This document shows, in pieces, positions 9,069 through 17,832 of a stretch of DNA of 64,000 nt. Every line of letters starts with the position of its first letter. The first letter of the stretch is position 1. A model generated the notes under the pieces. That model ran no database searches, was not told the DNA's origin, and saw only the letters and a list, made by a program, of their open reading frames with translations. Source of the DNA: Mycobacterium shimoidei (GTDB taxonomy: Bacteria; Actinomycetota; Actinomycetes; Mycobacteriales; Mycobacteriaceae); the NCBI GenBank assembly GCA_002101905.1, contig LQPU01000016.1:58113-122112 (forward strand), in the 5' to 3' direction. The position numbers and the translations under genes were made by a program.

Positions 9069-10928
9069 CATGTTCTCCCACTCCCACGTGGCCACCTGAC
9101 CCAGTTCGGTCGGGAAGTCGTCGTTGGCTGCCAGGACCGCGGTGGCAAAATCGTCACGGGCATTGAGCAGCCCGGCGATGATGCCGGTGTTCGGGTCGGT
9201 CACCACGTCGTTGAAAAGCGTGTCGAGCTGTCCGGGCAGCAACAGCGACAGGATGGTCTCGCCGACCGCGAACTGGACGGGCAAGTTGATGTCGCTGGCC
9301 AGCAGCGGCAGATTGTTGATGATCGCTGACAAGCTGCCGACCGGGTTGGTGAAGATGTCATGTGTGACGCTGCCCCAATCCGGGGTGAGCGCCGGAGTGA
9401 ACCGCAGCGCCAGCGGCGTGAATGGCTCGCTGCCGAACACGTCCTCGAAATTGTCCCGACCCATCAGGCCTTGCAGCCCGTGCAGTATCAACTCCTGTGT
9501 CACCCAGTCGGGTTGGGCGTTCATCCTGGACACGTCCAGGGCGTAGTCGTAGGAGAACACCCGTTGTGACATGTCCGCGGCGAATTCCGCGGGGCTGACG
9601 GTCGGTGTGTCGGCGGGCAGGTAGTTGGCCACCTCGTCCACCGGCACCACCTGGGTGCTCACCTGCAGGCCCGTCGGGTCCGTGCCGTCGGGGATGTTCT
9701 CGAATCGGGCGAAAATCTCGCCGCGGGTCAGGCCGGTGGTGTCCAGCCAATTCGCCACACCCGGGTTGGTGTCGCTGACCACGTAGTAGGTGTAGCCGTC
9801 GGAGGCGTGGTAGGCCGTGGTGTTGTTGAGGGTGGTCTGCGCCAAGACATAGGGCAGCGCCGCACCGAACACGTTCATCAGTTCGATCCCGCTGTAGCCG
9901 GAGTCCACGTCCGGCACTTTCACGATCAGCGCCTCGCCGGCGTCCAAGTCGAAATTCCCGGCGGAGACGTCCGCGCTCGGCAGGCCGGTGGCGAACAACT
10001 CCGTTTCCGGGGTCAGCAGGCTCATGGTGTTGGCCGGAAGCCCGATCCCGGCGATCTCGGCCAACCCCATGTTCTGTTGGTTGAACGGTCCGACGATATT
10101 GGCGAACGCGGTGAACAACGTGGTCAGCAAGGAGTCGACCGAGGTGATCGGCGGAGTCTCCACCGGCGCGTCGGACTCGTCGGCGCTGGGAAACAATCCG
10201 GTGTCGGGTATGGAGAAAAACGCCGGGCAGTCGGCAACACAGCGGATGCTGACGCTGCCGGGGCCCAGCGCCCAGTTGCCGAGCATGTCGCGAATCAGCA
10301 GGGAAGCAGCGCCATTGGCGGTGGCGTCGGTGTCATCGAGGAAGTTGACTGCGCCCGCCGGTTCGTCCGGGCCGATGAAGACGGTGTACGTGCCGTCGGA
10401 ATTGACCACCAGATTGTGATCGAGCTCCAGAACGCTCTTGTTCACCGCGCTCGAACCGGTGATCAGCTCGGTGGCGATAGCCAACCCTTCGGTGCCTCCG
10501 CCAATGGTGCCGGTGAGCTCATACGTGGCGCCGGGCGCAAGGCCGGCGGTCGCGTGGTAGTAGATGTCGGGGGTGAAAAACTGGAAGTACTGGCGGGGAT
10601 TTGCGGCATCCCCGGCCACCGCCTCGGGCGATTGGAAGAACACCCCGCCGAAAAGCTCGGTGACTCGGGAGAGCCCGGCCGACAGCAGTTCGTAGTTGGT
10701 GTTCTGCAGGCTTGTGAGCAGCGTGGCGTTGCTCTCGGGGGTGGCAAACGGTAACGCGGAGTCGTAGGCCACCGCCTGGTCCATGACGCTCAGCAGGTGG
10801 TCGAGCGCCGGCTGATACGAACTCGATCCGTCGTCTGCCGTGGCCGGGGCCGCTGCGACGGTCATCGCCAGCGCACCGGCCAGCGCAGTGGTGGCAATAC
10901 CGGCCGCTTGCAGCACGCGCCTGGTCAT
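9009..10928 (-). CDS. Exported protein of unknown function
   Basis: A 639-residue secreted protein. ATG at 10928 is preceded by GGAAGG and begins a classic Sec signal peptide (MTRRVLQAAGIATTALAGALAMTVAAAPATA, cleavage near residue 31). The remainder is acidic, rich in Asp, Asn, Thr and aromatic residues, with segments such as TPDIYYHATAGLAPGATYEL, FLDDTDATANGAASLLIRD and LGNWALGPGSVSI. These distantly resemble actinobacterial exported proteins often labelled DUF1214-like; I do not assign a domain with confidence. It has two cysteines close together (RCVADC). It is divergent from the flavin amine oxidase. Its 3' end overlaps prpR by 60 bp. Confidence 0.8.
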   Translation of the reverse strand: MTRRVLQAAGIATTALAGALAMTVAAAPATADDGSSSYQPALDHLLSVMDQAVAYDSALPFATPESNATLLTSLQNTNYELLSAGLSRVTELFGGVFFQSPEAVAGDAANPRQYFQFFTPDIYYHATAGLAPGATYELTGTIGGGTEGLAIATELITGSSAVNKSVLELDHNLVVNSDGTYTVFIGPDEPAGAVNFLDDTDATANGAASLLIRDMLGNWALGPGSVSIRCVADCPAFFSIPDTGLFPSADESDAPVETPPITSVDSLLTTLFTAFANIVGPFNQQNMGLAEIAGIGLPANTMSLLTPETELFATGLPSADVSAGNFDLDAGEALIVKVPDVDSGYSGIELMNVFGAALPYVLAQTTLNNTTAYHASDGYTYYVVSDTNPGVANWLDTTGLTRGEIFARFENIPDGTDPTGLQVSTQVVPVDEVANYLPADTPTVSPAEFAADMSQRVFSYDYALDVSRMNAQPDWVTQELILHGLQGLMGRDNFEDVFGSEPFTPLALRFTPALTPDWGSVTHDIFTNPVGSLSAIINNLPLLASDINLPVQFAVGETILSLLLPGQLDTLFNDVVTDPNTGIIAGLLNARDDFATAVLAANDDFPTELGQVATWEWENMSELIQLTSSELLTDFPMLF

Positions 10929-11044
10929 ACGTTGCCTTCCGGACGGTTGTGACGGATAGTCGTCACATCGGGCCGCCAAATTAAGCTGATTCTCAGGAAG
11001 GGTACACCGCGCTCTCAGCCAGCAAGTGCGTATAGGGATCACCC

Positions 11045-12415
11045 ATGCCAGACGTTGACTTCTGTGTCGTAGGGGCGGGATTTGCGGGATTGACCGCCGC
11101 GCTGCGGTTGCAGCAGGCGGGCCGTTCGGTGGTCCTCATGGAAGCCCGCGACCGTGTCGGCGGGCGCACCTACACCGAAAACTTGCCGGACGGATCCTGG
11201 ATCGATCGCGGCGCCGCCTGGATCGGACCGGGTCAGGACCGAATCTATGGGCTGCTCAACGAATTCGACGTGCCGACCTACAAGCAGTACGTCGACGGCG
11301 AGTCGATGATGATCATCGACGGCAAACAACACCGCTATGCCGGCACCATCCCATGGACGATCAGCCCGTGGGCGACCACCAACCTCGGGGTCGGCTTGCT
11401 CAAAGTCCGGCAGATGTGCCGGTCGATTCCGCTGGAGGCGCCCTGGACGGCGCGCAAGGCCGTCGAATGGGATCAGATCAGTTTGGCGGCGTGGATCGAC
11501 CAGAACCTGTGGTCCCAGCAGGCACGCGACATGCTCGACATGGCTTTGGCGGGGCCGTATACGTCGGCGGCGTCCGAGGTGTCGTTGCTGTGGGTGCTTT
11601 ACCAGATGGCCTCGGGCGGTGGACCGGACTTCGTGGTGTCGAACAAGGACGGTTCGCAGGATGCCCGTCCGGTAGGCGGGATGGGTGCGATCTACCGTCC
11701 GATGGCCGCGGAGCTCGGCGATGCGCTGCAGCTGTCGCAGCCGGTGCGGCGAATCGCGCACGACGACGATGCCGTCACGGTCTGCTCCGATGAACTGCGG
11801 GTGCGGGCCCGCCGGGTGATCGTCGCCGTTCCATTGGCGATCGCAAGCCAGATCAGCTACGAGCCGATGCTGCCGGTGGATCGTTCGTTTTTGCAGCAGC
11901 GCATGCCGGGCGGCGCAATCGTCAAGATCTCGGTTGTCTACGACGAACCGTTTTGGCGTGCCGACGGCCTTTCCGGCCAGTCCGCCGCGCCGGGCTCGTT
12001 GGCCACCTTGACCATTGATGCCTGCACCGATACCGGCGCGCCCGGAGTGCTGTGCGTGATCACCGAAGGCCCGACCGCACGACGGCTGGGACAACTCGAG
12101 GAATCCGCGCGCAAAGCGGCCGTCGTCGGCGAACTCGTCGACCGGTTCGGCGAACGCGCCGGCTCACCGGTGAGCTACCACGAGCAGAACTGGGCTCTTG
12201 AGCGCTATTCGGGCGGCGGCATGATCAGCCACGCGCCCACCGGGGTATTGACACAATTCGGCCCCGCCCTTCGCCAACCCTGCGGTCGCATCCACTGGGC
12301 CGGCACCGAGAGCTCGGCTGTCATGTGCGGCTGGGTCGACGGCGCCGTTCGGTCCGGCGAGCGGGCCGCGGCCGAAGTGCTGGCGTGCGAGACCGCTAGT
12401 TCTGCGCCTGCTTGA
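11045..12415 (+). CDS. Flavin-dependent amine oxidase
   Basis: A 456-residue FAD enzyme of the flavin monoamine oxidase family. The N-terminal dinucleotide-binding fold is clear (DFCVVGAGFAGLTAALRLQQAG...LMEARDRVGGRTYT, residues 5-43), followed by the family motif RGAAWIGPGQDRIY and a C-terminal FAD-contacting segment (IHWAGTESSAVMCGWVDGAVRSGERAAAEVL). It resembles M. tuberculosis AofH (Rv3170) but is not obviously the same orthologue, so no symbol is given. It lies divergent from the exported protein gene. The last 20 bp overlap the convergent DoxX gene. Substrate unknown. Confidence 0.88.
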   Translation: MPDVDFCVVGAGFAGLTAALRLQQAGRSVVLMEARDRVGGRTYTENLPDGSWIDRGAAWIGPGQDRIYGLLNEFDVPTYKQYVDGESMMIIDGKQHRYAGTIPWTISPWATTNLGVGLLKVRQMCRSIPLEAPWTARKAVEWDQISLAAWIDQNLWSQQARDMLDMALAGPYTSAASEVSLLWVLYQMASGGGPDFVVSNKDGSQDARPVGGMGAIYRPMAAELGDALQLSQPVRRIAHDDDAVTVCSDELRVRARRVIVAVPLAIASQISYEPMLPVDRSFLQQRMPGGAIVKISVVYDEPFWRADGLSGQSAAPGSLATLTIDACTDTGAPGVLCVITEGPTARRLGQLEESARKAAVVGELVDRFGERAGSPVSYHEQNWALERYSGGGMISHAPTGVLTQFGPALRQPCGRIHWAGTESSAVMCGWVDGAVRSGERAAAEVLACETASSAPA

Positions 12416-12905
12416 CCGGCTTGCGGTAGAAGAGCAGCAACTGGCCGATGCCGCCGCCCAGACCCAGCAACACCGCGATCAGCAGGCCTTTCCACCCGTA
12501 GTAGTTCCAGCCGAAGATCAGCTGATCCAGGCTGTACTGACCGGGGCCGATGGTGGCCACCACGACGGCGCTCACAGCGAGCACCATGCAGTACTCCCAG
12601 CCCTCGTTGATGATGAAGAATCCGTTCGGCCGGTGCACGGTCCAGATGGCGACGAACATGAGCGCGACGAAGCCGGCGGCGGTGACCGGGGTGAGCAGGC
12701 CGGCGGCCAGCCCCAGGCCGGCGCTCATTTCCGTGCTGGCCGCGACCACGGCCTGGAACGTGCCGGCCTTCATGCCGATGCTGGAAAACCAGCGCGCGGT
12801 GCCCGGAATGCGTCCGCCGCCGAAGAATTTGTTGTATCCGTGCGCGGCCAGGGTCAGGCCGAGCACCACCCGCAAGATCAGTAAACCGACGTCGTAGGCA
12901 GTCAT
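12396..12905 (-). CDS. DoxX family membrane protein
   Basis: A 169-residue integral membrane protein of the DoxX family with four predicted transmembrane segments (near residues 5-22, 55-75, 77-95 and 110-160 including a re-entrant loop). The N-terminal LLILRVVLGLTLAAHGYNKFFGGGR and the following EMSAGLGLAAGLLTPVTAAGFVALM are typical. DoxX proteins act in quinone- or thiol-linked redox processes; a mycobacterial DoxX has been linked to superoxide dismutase at the membrane, but the role of this copy is not known. ATG at 12905 is used because the sequence upstream is not homologous. The 3' end overlaps the amine oxidase by 20 bp. Confidence 0.88.
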   Translation of the reverse strand: MTAYDVGLLILRVVLGLTLAAHGYNKFFGGGRIPGTARWFSSIGMKAGTFQAVVAASTEMSAGLGLAAGLLTPVTAAGFVALMFVAIWTVHRPNGFFIINEGWEYCMVLAVSAVVVATIGPGQYSLDQLIFGWNYYGWKGLLIAVLLGLGGGIGQLLLFYRKPVKQAQN

Positions 12906-13002
12906 ATCCGCAAACCTAGCAAGTGTGAGCTCGGCGCAGGTGGCCTCCGGGTTCCTGGCGAGGGCGCCGCTGACGGGGTTTGCCGGAAGGTAACCTCGGG
13001 GC

Positions 13003-14469
13003 GTGTCACGACGCGCCCCCGCCCAGCCTTGGCCGGCACAACCTGTGCTGCCACTGGACGGTGAGGGCGAGTATCCACCGGAGATCCTGGGCCACAAGGG
13101 CTACAGCATTCACACGATGCGTCGGCACGGCCTGCCCGTCCCGCCCGCGTTCTGTATCACCACACAGATAGGCGCCCGATACCTCACCGAGCCCGAGTCG
13201 ACGATCGACGCGATCTGGGACGACGTGCTCGCGGGAGTACGCCGGCTCGAGGCCGCGACTTCGCGCACGTTCGGGCGTGGCCCGCGCCCACTGCTGGTCA
13301 GCGTCCGCTCCGGTGCGGCGGTGTCGATGCCCGGGATGATGGACTCGGTGCTGGACCTGGGCATGACCGACGCCGTCGAGCAGGCCTTGGGTACCGCCGC
13401 GTTCGGCCGCGACACCCGGCAACGCTTCACTCGCCGGTATCGGCACGTTGTCGCCGACCCGGTACCCGACGATCCTTATCTGCAGTTGCGGGCAGCCATC
13501 GAGGCGGTGTTCACGTCGTGGAATTCGCCGCGCGCCGTCGCCTACCGAGCGCACCGCGGAATCGGAGACCAGGGCGGTACTGCCGCAATTGTGCAGGCGA
13601 TGGTCTTCGGCAACCTAGGCCCTAATTCCGGTGCCGGCGTGATGTTCTCCCGCAATCCGATGACCGGGGCGAGCGAAGTATTCGGTGAATGGCTGCCCGG
13701 CGCTCAGGGTGACGACGTGGTCTCGGGCACCGTTGACGTCCAGCCGATCACTGCGCTGCGGGATCAGCAACCGCGCACCTACGACGAACTGAGCGCCGCG
13801 GCCCAGATGTTGGAGTCGTTGAGCTCCGATGTACAGGAGGTCGAGTTCACCGTCGAGGAGGGCACACTGTGGCTGCTGCAGACCCGGGCGGCCAAACGCT
13901 CGGCGCAGGCCACCGTGCGACTGGCCCTACGCCTGCGGCGTGACGGGTTGATCGATGACGCCGAGGTGCTGCGGCGGGTAACGCCGGCGCACGTCGACGC
14001 GCTGCTGCGTCCCGCGCTGCAGCCCGAAACCCGTTTGACTGCAGAAGTTTTAGCTAAAGGGCTTCCGGCGAGCCCAGGAGTCGCATCGGGCCGGGTCTAC
14101 ACCGACGTGCAGGCCGCGGTGGACGCCGCCGAACGCGGCGAGGACGTCATCCTGGTCCGCGGCCACACCAGCCCCGACGATATTCACGGCATGCTGGTGG
14201 CCCGCGGTGTCGTCACCGAAACCGGTGGCACCACCAGTCACGCCGCTGTCGTCAGCCGCGAACTGGGCCGGGTGGCCGTGGTGGGATGCGGCAGCGGGGT
14301 GGCCGAATCGTTGGCGGGCAGGCTGGTCACCGTCGACGGCAATACCGGCGAAGTACTCGACGGCACACTGGAATTGACCGCCTGGTCAGAAGACGAGAGC
14401 CCCGAGTTGCGCGAGTTGGCCGAGATCACCCGACGGGTCGAGCGTCAGGAGGACCAAGCGCGCGCATGA
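13003..14469 (+). CDS. ppdK: PEP/pyruvate phosphate dikinase-like protein lacking the C-terminal barrel
   Basis: A 488-residue protein that keeps the N-terminal ATP-grasp nucleotide-binding region of pyruvate phosphate dikinase (GHKGYSIHTMRRHGLPVPPAFCITT, VSVRSGAAVSMPGMMDSVLDLG, GVMFSRNPMTG) and the central phosphohistidine swivelling domain (ETGGTTSHAAVVSRELG, with the phosphorylatable His). It lacks the C-terminal PEP/pyruvate-binding TIM barrel; canonical PPDK is about 880 residues. The M. tuberculosis orthologue (Rv1127c) is equally short. It might phosphorylate another acceptor or act with a separate partner. Its stop overlaps the start of the following gene by 4 bp (ATGA). Confidence 0.88.
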   Translation: MSRRAPAQPWPAQPVLPLDGEGEYPPEILGHKGYSIHTMRRHGLPVPPAFCITTQIGARYLTEPESTIDAIWDDVLAGVRRLEAATSRTFGRGPRPLLVSVRSGAAVSMPGMMDSVLDLGMTDAVEQALGTAAFGRDTRQRFTRRYRHVVADPVPDDPYLQLRAAIEAVFTSWNSPRAVAYRAHRGIGDQGGTAAIVQAMVFGNLGPNSGAGVMFSRNPMTGASEVFGEWLPGAQGDDVVSGTVDVQPITALRDQQPRTYDELSAAAQMLESLSSDVQEVEFTVEEGTLWLLQTRAAKRSAQATVRLALRLRRDGLIDDAEVLRRVTPAHVDALLRPALQPETRLTAEVLAKGLPASPGVASGRVYTDVQAAVDAAERGEDVILVRGHTSPDDIHGMLVARGVVTETGGTTSHAAVVSRELGRVAVVGCGSGVAESLAGRLVTVDGNTGEVLDGTLELTAWSEDESPELRELAEITRRVERQEDQARA

Positions 14470-15071
14470 GCGAATTAGCTGTGCTGCAAGCGGTTCGGCT
14501 GAAGGGTCGGGTATCGACGGCTGACCTGACGGCGACGTTGGGCGAGGACGAGTCCTCGGTCGCGGTCACCGTCGAGCAACTGACGGCATCGGGTCTGCTG
14601 ATCGGCGGCGCGACCCTACGGATCACCCCCGAGGGCCGTGCCCGCCTTGGTGAGCTGCTGGCCGATGAGCGCAACGGGATCGATGCGGCGGCCTTTGCCG
14701 TCGTCTACGACGACTTCCGTTCTGTCAACGGCGAATTCAAGGCCCTCATCACCGACTGGCAAGTCAGGGACGGAGAGGCTAACACCCACGAGGACACCGA
14801 TTATGACGCCGGTGTCCTGGCTCGTCTCGACAGCGTGCACCAGCGGGTACTGCCGATCGTCGCTGCCGCCGCCGGCCAGCTGCCCCGGCTGAATCGGTAT
14901 GCGGCCAAGCTGCAGGCGGCGTTCGAGCGGATCAAAGCCGGCGAAACCATGTGGCTGTCGCGACCTTTGATCGACTCCTACCACACCGTGTGGTTCGAAC
15001 TGCACGAAGAGCTAATTCTCGCCGCAGGCCGCAGCCGGGATGTGGAAGCGAAAGCCGGTGGCGCCGGCTAG
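14466..15071 (+). CDS. Conserved protein with winged-helix-like N-terminus, coupled to ppdK
   Basis: A 201-residue protein, the same length as M. tuberculosis Rv1126c. Residues 1-60 look like a winged helix-turn-helix (LAVLQAVRLKGRVSTADLTATLGEDESSVAVTVEQLTASGLL, then a wing GGATLRITPEGRARLGELL); the rest is helical with a conserved WLSRPLIDSYHTVWFELHEELI near the end. It overlaps ppdK by ATGA, implying the two products are made together. A role as regulator or partner of the PPDK-like protein is inference. The stop TAG is shared with the convergent gene through a CTAG tetranucleotide at 15068-15071. Confidence 0.8.
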   Translation: MSELAVLQAVRLKGRVSTADLTATLGEDESSVAVTVEQLTASGLLIGGATLRITPEGRARLGELLADERNGIDAAAFAVVYDDFRSVNGEFKALITDWQVRDGEANTHEDTDYDAGVLARLDSVHQRVLPIVAAAAGQLPRLNRYAAKLQAAFERIKAGETMWLSRPLIDSYHTVWFELHEELILAAGRSRDVEAKAGGAG

Positions 15072-16306
15072 AGTTCGTCATCAAGGCGTCGCGCATAGGC
15101 GTCGATGTCGGTGATGGCCGATTCGGCGGCGTGAATGCTGATCGCGACAGTATCGCCGAGACCGTGTACGCCGTGGGTCAGCCCCATCGCCGGCGACAGC
15201 GCCGGGTAGCCCGCGGTCAGCAGCACGGGCGCGTCACCGAAATGCAAGTCCGCGGGGCCGCGGTCGACGCTGGACACCACGGTGTTGCCCGACACCATGA
15301 TTGGCCGAGCATCGGGGTCGAACTGCGCCACACCCCAACGCAGTAACGCGGCCGGCACCGCGGCGAACGCCCGGTCGGCCGAGAGCGCGGCGGGGTGCTC
15401 GGTACGTCGGCGGGCAGCGGCCAAATCCGCCATGATCCGCTCCGTTCGAGCCTTCCACGACAATTCCGGGTACAACCCGACGGCCACATTGCGGAAATGG
15501 TTATGGGCGCGTCGAGCACCGGGTTTGGCCATCGGCACCTCCGCGTTGAGCGAGCCGCCCGCATCACCCAGATGCCGCCAGAGCGCCGTCGACACCGCGG
15601 CCAGCACCGCGACGGAAACGGTCGGCCCGGCCAGCTGCGAGCGGTGGCGCACCAGGGTACGCACGGCGCGCACACCGGCCGGGCGCGCGTTGGTCATCTT
15701 CACCGGCTGCGGTCGCACCGGCCGGTCGAGTAGCCCGGCTTCGGTGTCGGCCCGCAGCTGGCGGTGGGTGCGTGCGGCCTGCAGCGCACGCCACGGCAGA
15801 AAGCCTGGTCTGGGTGCGTCGACATCGGGCACGGGCACCGCGCGGCCGAACAGCCAGGCGGCCATCGCCGACGCGCGCGAGCCGTCGGCCAACGCGTGGG
15901 CGACCTGCAAGACCGCGACGGTACCGACCCCGGTGCTGCCCGGCATGTCGTGGACATCGCTGAACACGTGCAGCCGCCACGGCGTCCGGCGGACGTCGAG
16001 CTGGTGTTCGGCGAGCCGGACCACGGCATCCAGACAGCCGCGCCAGCTCCGGTCGCTCAGGCGGTGTCGTTGGACATGCTCGGGCCCGACGGCCATCGGG
16101 ACCCAGCGCGGGTAGGTCAGCGCGCACCCGTCCTCGACCCGGGTCGTCAGCGAGCGGCACGCTTGCGCTCTTAAGCAGATCTGCTCGACGGCGTGCTCCG
16201 AGTCCGCCGGCACGCCGTCGAATGCATACAGCAGGAACTGGTCATTGGGGATTTTGGCCGACATCCAGTAGAACTGCGCGTCGACTGCCGCCATCGGGGT
16301 CGACAT
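15068..16306 (-). CDS. WS/DGAT-like acyltransferase family protein
   Basis: A 412-residue protein with the wax-ester synthase/diacylglycerol acyltransferase architecture: N-terminal MAAVDAQFYW, an active-site motif VAHALADGSRAS (HxxxDG; the first histidine of the usual HHxxxDG is Ala), and a C-terminal N-rich PNT-like segment (MVSGNTVVSSVDRGPADLHFG). Its position matches Rv1125. With one catalytic histidine retained it may still transfer acyl groups, but the altered motif makes triacylglycerol synthesis uncertain. It converges on the winged-helix-like gene with a shared CTAG stop. Confidence 0.75.
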   Translation of the reverse strand: MSTPMAAVDAQFYWMSAKIPNDQFLLYAFDGVPADSEHAVEQICLRAQACRSLTTRVEDGCALTYPRWVPMAVGPEHVQRHRLSDRSWRGCLDAVVRLAEHQLDVRRTPWRLHVFSDVHDMPGSTGVGTVAVLQVAHALADGSRASAMAAWLFGRAVPVPDVDAPRPGFLPWRALQAARTHRQLRADTEAGLLDRPVRPQPVKMTNARPAGVRAVRTLVRHRSQLAGPTVSVAVLAAVSTALWRHLGDAGGSLNAEVPMAKPGARRAHNHFRNVAVGLYPELSWKARTERIMADLAAARRRTEHPAALSADRAFAAVPAALLRWGVAQFDPDARPIMVSGNTVVSSVDRGPADLHFGDAPVLLTAGYPALSPAMGLTHGVHGLGDTVAISIHAAESAITDIDAYARRLDDEL

Positions 16307-16329
16307 GCGTCGACACTAACGCCGTAGCG

Positions 16330-17232
16330 TTAGCCGGCCGAGCCGATGAACCTCAACACCGCTGCGGCAACGGCATCCGGGGCGTCGAGCTGCAAGAAAT
16401 GTCCGGCATGCTCGACCACGACGACGTCGCTGCCGGCCGGCAGCACCTTTTCCGTCCAGTGCGCGAACGCCGATGTCATGCAGCCGTCGTCGCTGCCGTG
16501 CAGGTACAGGCTCGGCAGCCTCGGCGTCGACCGCCAGTGCCTGTGCAGCTCGGCATACTGCGCCGGTGGCCGGGTGTTGCGGATGAGGGCCCGGTACGGC
16601 CCCAGCGCGGCGTGCCAACTCTCCGGTGTTCCGATCGCGGCGTCGACGTGGCGCAGATCCTCTTCGGCGTCGTAGTGCGGCGACCAGCGCCGCCACAGTC
16701 GGGGCAATACCCATGACGCTGAACGCTCTGGCAGCCAAGGCAATTGAAAGTAGAAGATGTACCAGCTGCGCAGCAGCTGCGGGGGCAGTTGGCGAAGCAG
16801 TCGGACCCCGTCGGCGACCCCGGACGGGCGGAACCCGGCAGCGACCGGCACCGACATGATGACCGCCTTGGCGAACGGACTGTCGGGCATGGCGGCCAGA
16901 CCCGCCGCCGCGATGGCACCCCAGTCGTGGCCGATGATCACGTCGCGATCGGTGCCGCCGGCCGCGGACCGCACCCGCAGCGCGTCGTGCATCAACGCCC
17001 CGACGTGATAGCTGCCGTCGGACGGAATCGACGATGGCACATAGCCTCGCATGAACGGTGCGACCACCCGCCAGCCCGACTCGGCCAGCCGCGGCGCGAG
17101 CTTGCGCCAGCTGTAGGCAGTGTCGGGAAAGCCGTGGAGGCACAACGCAATCGGGCCATCGTCCGGCCCCCAGGTCAGCGCTTTCAGCTCAACCGCAGGG
17201 GCGTGCGCATCGATCCAACGCGGTCCGGTCAT
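16330..17232 (-). CDS. ephC: Epoxide hydrolase-like alpha/beta hydrolase
   Basis: A 300-residue alpha/beta hydrolase of the epoxide hydrolase group: oxyanion motif HGFPDTAYSWRKL, nucleophile elbow GHDWG (Asp nucleophile, as in epoxide hydrolases and haloalkane dehalogenases), and the catalytic His in EHAGHFLQLD near the end. It lies at the position of M. tuberculosis ephC (Rv1124). ATG at 17232 follows AAGGATC at good spacing; a GTG immediately upstream is also possible. Likely detoxifies or processes lipid epoxides; substrate unknown. Confidence 0.82.
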   Translation of the reverse strand: MTGPRWIDAHAPAVELKALTWGPDDGPIALCLHGFPDTAYSWRKLAPRLAESGWRVVAPFMRGYVPSSIPSDGSYHVGALMHDALRVRSAAGGTDRDVIIGHDWGAIAAAGLAAMPDSPFAKAVIMSVPVAAGFRPSGVADGVRLLRQLPPQLLRSWYIFYFQLPWLPERSASWVLPRLWRRWSPHYDAEEDLRHVDAAIGTPESWHAALGPYRALIRNTRPPAQYAELHRHWRSTPRLPSLYLHGSDDGCMTSAFAHWTEKVLPAGSDVVVVEHAGHFLQLDAPDAVAAAVLRFIGSAG

Positions 17233-17281
17233 CACTCGATCCTTGCACGCTCGCCAGCGATATCCGCCCGTGACCGGTGGA

Positions 17282-17755
17282 TTACAGTCGCGCCACTGCG
17301 TCTTCCAAGTCCGCGATGACGATCTTGCGCATCCCGAGCATCGCCGTCGTCGCGGCTGCGGCGCGCCTGGGATCGGGATCGCTCAGCAGCTCGAAAAGCC
17401 GCTGCGGGACAATCTGCCAACTCAACCCATAACGGTCTTTGCACCAGCCGCATTGCGATTCCGCGCCGCCGTCGGTCAGCCGGCTCCAAAAGTAGTCGAC
17501 CTCGTCCTGGTCTGCGCAGGTGACGGTGAACGACACCGCTTCGGTGAACGGGAACTGCGGACCGCCGTTGATGCCGATGAACCGGACACCGTCGAGCACA
17601 AAGCTGCCCGACACCACCTCACCCGGCACGCCCGGGCCGGCATCCGTGTAACGGTTGAGCGCCTCGATGCGCGAGTTGGGAAAGACCGAGGTGTAGAACT
17701 CGGCAGCCTCCCCCAGGTTGTTGTCGAACCACAGCGATGGCGTGATCGGTGGCAT
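17282..17755 (-). CDS. VOC superfamily protein (PhnB-type, 3-demethylubiquinone methyltransferase-like fold)
   Basis: A 157-residue glyoxalase-superfamily protein. It starts MPPITPSLWFDNNLGEAAEFYTSVFP and includes FIGINGGPQFPFTEAVSFTVTC and WCKDRYGLSWQIVP, the typical pattern of the PhnB-like 3-dmu-9_3-mt family (Pfam PF06983). The original methyltransferase annotation of this family is not catalytically supported; the function is unknown. ATG at 17755 is chosen over an upstream non-homologous extension. It lies divergent from the alpha/beta hydrolase at 17833, and is not found at this position in M. tuberculosis as I recall it. Confidence 0.85.
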   Translation of the reverse strand: MPPITPSLWFDNNLGEAAEFYTSVFPNSRIEALNRYTDAGPGVPGEVVSGSFVLDGVRFIGINGGPQFPFTEAVSFTVTCADQDEVDYFWSRLTDGGAESQCGWCKDRYGLSWQIVPQRLFELLSDPDPRRAAAATTAMLGMRKIVIADLEDAVARL

Positions 17756-17832
17756 GGCCCTCCTTGTCGTCGATTTACTGTTGATCGACCTCGGCGGCAC
17801 CCAAAAATCATCGCGCCGCTAACGTCAGAGCC

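Noticed and set aside
9807..10754. Plus-strand 315-codon frame inside the exported-protein gene
   Set aside because: Antisense shadow; the minus-strand protein has a signal peptide and SD, the plus frame has neither.
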